Assembly (NCBI GenBank): GCA_004194705.1
Contig: SADC01001226.1
Location: forward strand, 62,001 to 126,000
Reading direction: 5' to 3'
DNA from: Ditylenchus dipsaci
Lineage: Eukaryota; Nematoda; Chromadorea; Rhabditida; Anguinidae
Length of the DNA: 64,000 bases
Made by a program: the position numbers and the translations under genes. The notes below the pieces were generated by a model. The model did no database searches, was not told the origin of the DNA, and saw nothing but the letters and a program-made list of their open reading frames with translations. Of the stretch, positions 61,013-64,000 are shown piece by piece. The number at the start of each line of letters is the position of its first letter. Within the stretch, counting starts at the first letter, position 1.

Positions 61013-62935
61013 CTATAGCACTGTGATGGATAAGTCTCCTGCACTGGACGTCTTTGCTTTGAGAGTAACATTGTTGTTATTGTTGTTCATGTAGCGGTTG
61101 GAGATTGGCCGCACAGAGATATGTGGTTGGTGAGCGTTGGGAGAGTGATTAATTTTTACTTCTGCCAAATAGCTGGTTTGAAAGTTGGAAGGCACTGAAT
61201 CTCTTTCATCCTCGTTAAGTTGAGGCTGTTTGGAGATGAAACTACCTGCAAATGCTATTTTCATCTTATTTTACTTTAATTTTTCTTTTTTTTAGTGAGG
61301 TTTTGGTATTAGTATTAACTAACCATGGTGGAAGACCTCTCATCCCACCCGCTGTCATCATCAACCATCTCCAACATTTCCGAGTTAGATGGATCAAAAG
61401 AGAATTGTGTGTCACTTTCAGGTAGTATCCTGTACCTCCATCCCCACTTATGTATTCATCCAAACAAAACCCGTTAGTTAATTCACTCTCTGCTGCTTCA
61501 GCCGATATCCATGCTGGGCTGTTGCACGGTTGCCAGATTGGTGATTGGTTATCTCCTCGAGATGAGCAAAAATAACCTAAGAGGACTTGTTAGTAATTAA
61601 AGCTATTAGTCATCACTATGATTGTTAGATTGAGTTTGAATTGTTTAATTTAGGGAATCTAATCGTCAGTTAAAAGTTCTAATATCTGGTATAAAAGTGG
61701 ATGATTTCTAGCTTCTATGCTCAGAGTCATCTCAAAATTCAATACTCACTAATGTGGACTAAAAATACAAAGTCGCTGAATAAAAATATCGCCATTCGGG
61801 TGTTGACGCAGGACTCATGACAAAAAGAAAAAAAATATTATCGAAAACTTGACACTAAGAGATAATGCTTGTCTACTAAACTACTTGCAGCCATAAGTAT
61901 AGAGTCTTAATTTCTTTTAACAAGCTCAAAAACTTACTTTCTCCGCCACATTCTCCATCCTCATCCGAAGTACCGATAACATGTTTGCCATTAATTGCAG
62001 TGCCCACCCTGTTTGGACTCCTGTAAAGTAGTCTTTCTGCAGTTGGCAGTGTGCTCGCTGTGGGCTGATGTTGCTGAGAGGATAAATTCCTTCTACTCTT
62101 TAAGCCAAAGACATTGACTCGGAAATATTGTTTGACTTGAATAAAGTGAATGCTTAAATTTATAATTCATTTTACTGAAAAACATGCACAATGCGAACTT
62201 ACAGAAACACTTCTCTGTATTCAGTGTTGAATATTAAGTAAATGACGCAATTCACACTGCTGTTGAATACCACAAGAAAGTTGCTAGCATCTGAGAGCAG
62301 GTTGAGCAATAAAGCATCTGGCTCAAAGAATGTCTCAATGAGATTTACAATCAGGGCCTGGAAATGCAGAAGTTTTAAGATAGAAGCATGAATGAAAGTA
62401 AATCATAAAAACCGACCAAAGTATTGCAGGAAAGAAAGAGGACCACCACCATTATCATGGTAATAGTGTCATCAGCCGATGTTTTAGCCTCAGAAGAGCA
62501 GGAAGATGTTTTCTTAGGAGTGGAAGTATTGAATTGAGGAGATGTAGCTTTGCTAAATGCAGTTGCCTTCACGTTGGTGTTGTTTAGATCAAAGGGTTGA
62601 AAGTTTCTTTCTACTTTTTGGTAAGTGTTATCGCCAGCTATTGGAGGAAAATCTATAGACTTTAGCAGTAGACCCTTGCACTGATTGTTGCTTCGATCAT
62701 TTTGGAAAAACTGTGAATTAGGTCGCTTATTTATTTTTTAAAAAGATCGAGTTACTTACTTGAGCTTCTTCTTGTTCTTGCTGTTGTCCAAGACTGTTTG
62801 ACTACGATAAAGGCATTGAGCACGAGCAATAGTAAGAATGGCAGCAGGGTCATTAGTACCATGTACATGTAAACATTGTAGATTGTGTTAATAGCGAAGA
62901 AAAGACTGGTGGGGCAAATCTCAATCACTAACTCC
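61013..62935 (-). CDS. FMRFamide-receptor-like GPCR, 3' part
   Basis: Rhodopsin-family peptide receptor at the plasma membrane; only exons from extracellular loop 2 on are seen. Exon 62935-62760 has TM5 (YNVYMYMVLMTLLPFLLLLV, then LNAFIVV). 62710-62417 carries a long Ser/Asn-rich intracellular loop 3 and TM6 (MIMVVVLFLSCNTL). 62357-62203 has ALIVNLIETFFEP, then TM7 NSSVNCVIYLIF. 62135-61938, 61576-61324 and 61245-61013 encode a long polar tail ending SITVL, a class-I PDZ-type ending. The CNTLALIVNLIE and NSSVN...IY words resemble nematode/insect FMRFamide receptors. Phases at some junctions disagree by one base (for example exon 61324 donor after ATG), again at homopolymers. TM1-4 are not found before the window end. 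Confidence 0.78.
61780..61900 (-). repeat. possible SINE-like fragment in a GPCR intron
   Basis: The minus strand shows TAGTTTAGTAGACAAGCATT, A-box-like, and a weak B-box region further on. Degenerate; reported at low confidence. Confidence 0.2.
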
Positions 62936-62969
62936 TGAACATATAATGAATAAAATGCCAAGAAAATTA

Positions 62970-63080
62970 CAGTCAAGTGCCGATATAACGGCACCTTAGG
63001 ACCAGTTTGGCTGGCCGACAAAGAAACACGACAAAGTTTACCCCCGTTATAGCGGCACCCCCGCTACCCAAAAATTACCC
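62970..63080. mobile_element. one end of a pogo-type MITE (GTTATAGCGGCACC)
   Basis: TA then CAGTCAAGTGCCGATATAAC, followed by CGTTATAGCGGCACCCCCG. The matching outer end is not seen, so the copy is partial. It interrupts the region immediately upstream of the first visible GPCR exon and shares the GTTTGGCTGGCCG/CAAAGTTTACCCC core with the MITE at 46.55 kb. Confidence 0.65.
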
Positions 63081-63328
63081 AAAAACCTCTCAGAGCATTA
63101 AAGGACCAAACTTGTTGATGACAATGGGAATTTGGCAAATTCAAATGCGCGCGAGAAACTTTTTTTACTCCGAAATTATTTTTTAATCATTTATTAACTG
63201 GTGTACCAAAAGTTCGGAACCGACTTTTAAACTCATTATTACAAGTAAAAAGTTTGCTACAAGAAAATTTCAAAACGTAGGTTTTGTAGCTCCGCTAATT
63301 CTCTTTCGAATAGTTTATAAGGTGAGTA
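63081..63328. other. AT-rich stretch without a recognised exon
   Basis: Would be GPCR upstream sequence. I looked for TM1-4 exons on the minus strand and saw none. Confidence 0.4.
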
Positions 63329-63542
63329 GACGTTTGGCTACCAAATGGGACATTTTTGGCGTTCTGCCCTATGTTCTGTTTTAGCCACTTAGGCTTATTT
63401 TTTTAGCCATTTTGTAGTTCGTAAGACATTTTTTTGGTCCCTAAGCCTAAACCTAAGCCTAAGCCTAAGCCTAAGTAGACCTAAGTGGCTAAAACAGAAC
63501 ATAGGGCAGAACGCCAAAATGTCCCATTTGTAGCCAAACGTC
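63329..63542. mobile_element. foldback MITE containing nematode telomere-type repeats
   Basis: GACGTTTGGCTACCAAATGG and its inverse CCATTTGTAGCCAAACGTC bound about 214 bp. The inner arm GTTCTGCCCTATGTTCTG also pairs. Between the arms lies CCTAAGCCTAAACCTAAGCC continuing as GCCTAA units (63440-63475). Confidence 0.8.
63440..63475 (-). repeat. interstitial (TTAGGC)n run
   Basis: Six units of CCTAAG/CCTAAA, one diverged; read on the minus strand this is TTAGGC, the standard nematode telomere repeat. It is in the centre of a foldback element, not at a chromosome end. Confidence 0.8.
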
Positions 63543-64000
63543 GGGTGGCTGTGGACTCGGATCCCGGCAACTGAGAACACGGACAACTCAGCTTTTGAAC
63601 AACTGATCTCAAAGAAACTCATATATAGGACAACTCATCACAATTATAGTGATCTTTTGAATACCCGCCCAATGTGCAATTCGTTTTTAGACAACTCATC
63701 ACAACTAAAACTCATCTTTCGGATAATTGGGCGCGAAAATTTCGAATTATAGGACAATTGACTTCGAATAACGTTCGATTTTCTGGCAATTCGATTCTTC
63801 TGTGTTTCAATGTAAGCATATTAGGCTATTTGTGTTTTCGTGTCATTTATGTTCATTCCTTACTCTTTGAAAAGACTTTTTTCAACCTGCACATGCCCCG
63901 TTCGTGTCTTCTGACTGTTCACTTTCGCACAGAATTCAAAATTTATGCCTATTTCAAATGTGATATCCACTATTCTACGTGGATATTCACCTAGATGACC
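63543..64000. other. window end without a recognised gene
   Basis: Contains short repeated words (ACAACTCATCACAA at 63628 and 63691). The 63674-63994 plus frame has no recognisable domain. Confidence 0.4.

Overview
The window looks like nuclear DNA of a nematode. The evidence is a minus-strand cuticle-collagen gene (N-terminal hydrophobic segment, Gly-X-Y blocks, C-terminal DAGYCALPR), a short interstitial run of the nematode telomere repeat (TTAGGC, read as GCCTAA), short introns of about 44-70 bp in several genes, and a BEL/Pao retroelement with a phlebovirus-type envelope, a combination known from nematodes. The DNA is AT-rich and repeat-dense. Only three host-type genes are well supported: a cuticle collagen (37.3-39.0 kb, minus, broken frames), an RFC5-type clamp-loader subunit (58.2-60.9 kb, plus, 7 exons) and the 3' part of an FMRFamide-receptor-like GPCR (61.0-62.9 kb, minus). 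The last two are tail to tail.

Layout: 1.1-4.6 kb, a frame-broken protein-primed family-B DNA polymerase (Maverick/Polinton or linear-plasmid type). 4.7-10.4 kb, gene-poor AT-rich DNA with palindromic repeats. 10.46-15.57 kb, a foldback element holding a complete FLYWCH-MULE (FB/NOF-like) transposon whose inverted termini are built of 15-16 bp tandem repeats and whose 8-exon transposase reads without interruption (536 aa). 17.0-17.95 kb, a related non-autonomous element. 18.5-22.9 kb, a large composite foldback. 23-24 kb and 27.3 kb, Tigger/pogo transposase fragments. 25.7-27.2 kb, a non-autonomous hAT. 27.57-36.51 kb, an env-containing BEL/Pao retroelement with near-identical LTRs. 39-51 kb, nested foldbacks, pogo-type MITEs, a hAT deletion derivative and satellite-ended PIF/Harbinger elements. 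51.1-53.7 kb, a Harbinger element with its transposase. 53.7-54.9 kb, a 1.2 kb palindromic mariner-type MITE. 55.05-57.6 kb, a GC-rich foldback containing a second, internally deleted FLYWCH-MULE.

The unifying theme is DNA transposons of at least two superfamilies (MULE and PIF/Harbinger) that carry long inverted termini made of minisatellite repeats. Several have exact target-site duplications visible here, so insertion order can be read. A second theme is single-base frame breaks next to homopolymers, including in the otherwise well-conserved RFC5 gene and in a BEL element with almost identical LTRs. This suggests many of the 'pseudogene' breaks may be assembly undercalls rather than decay.
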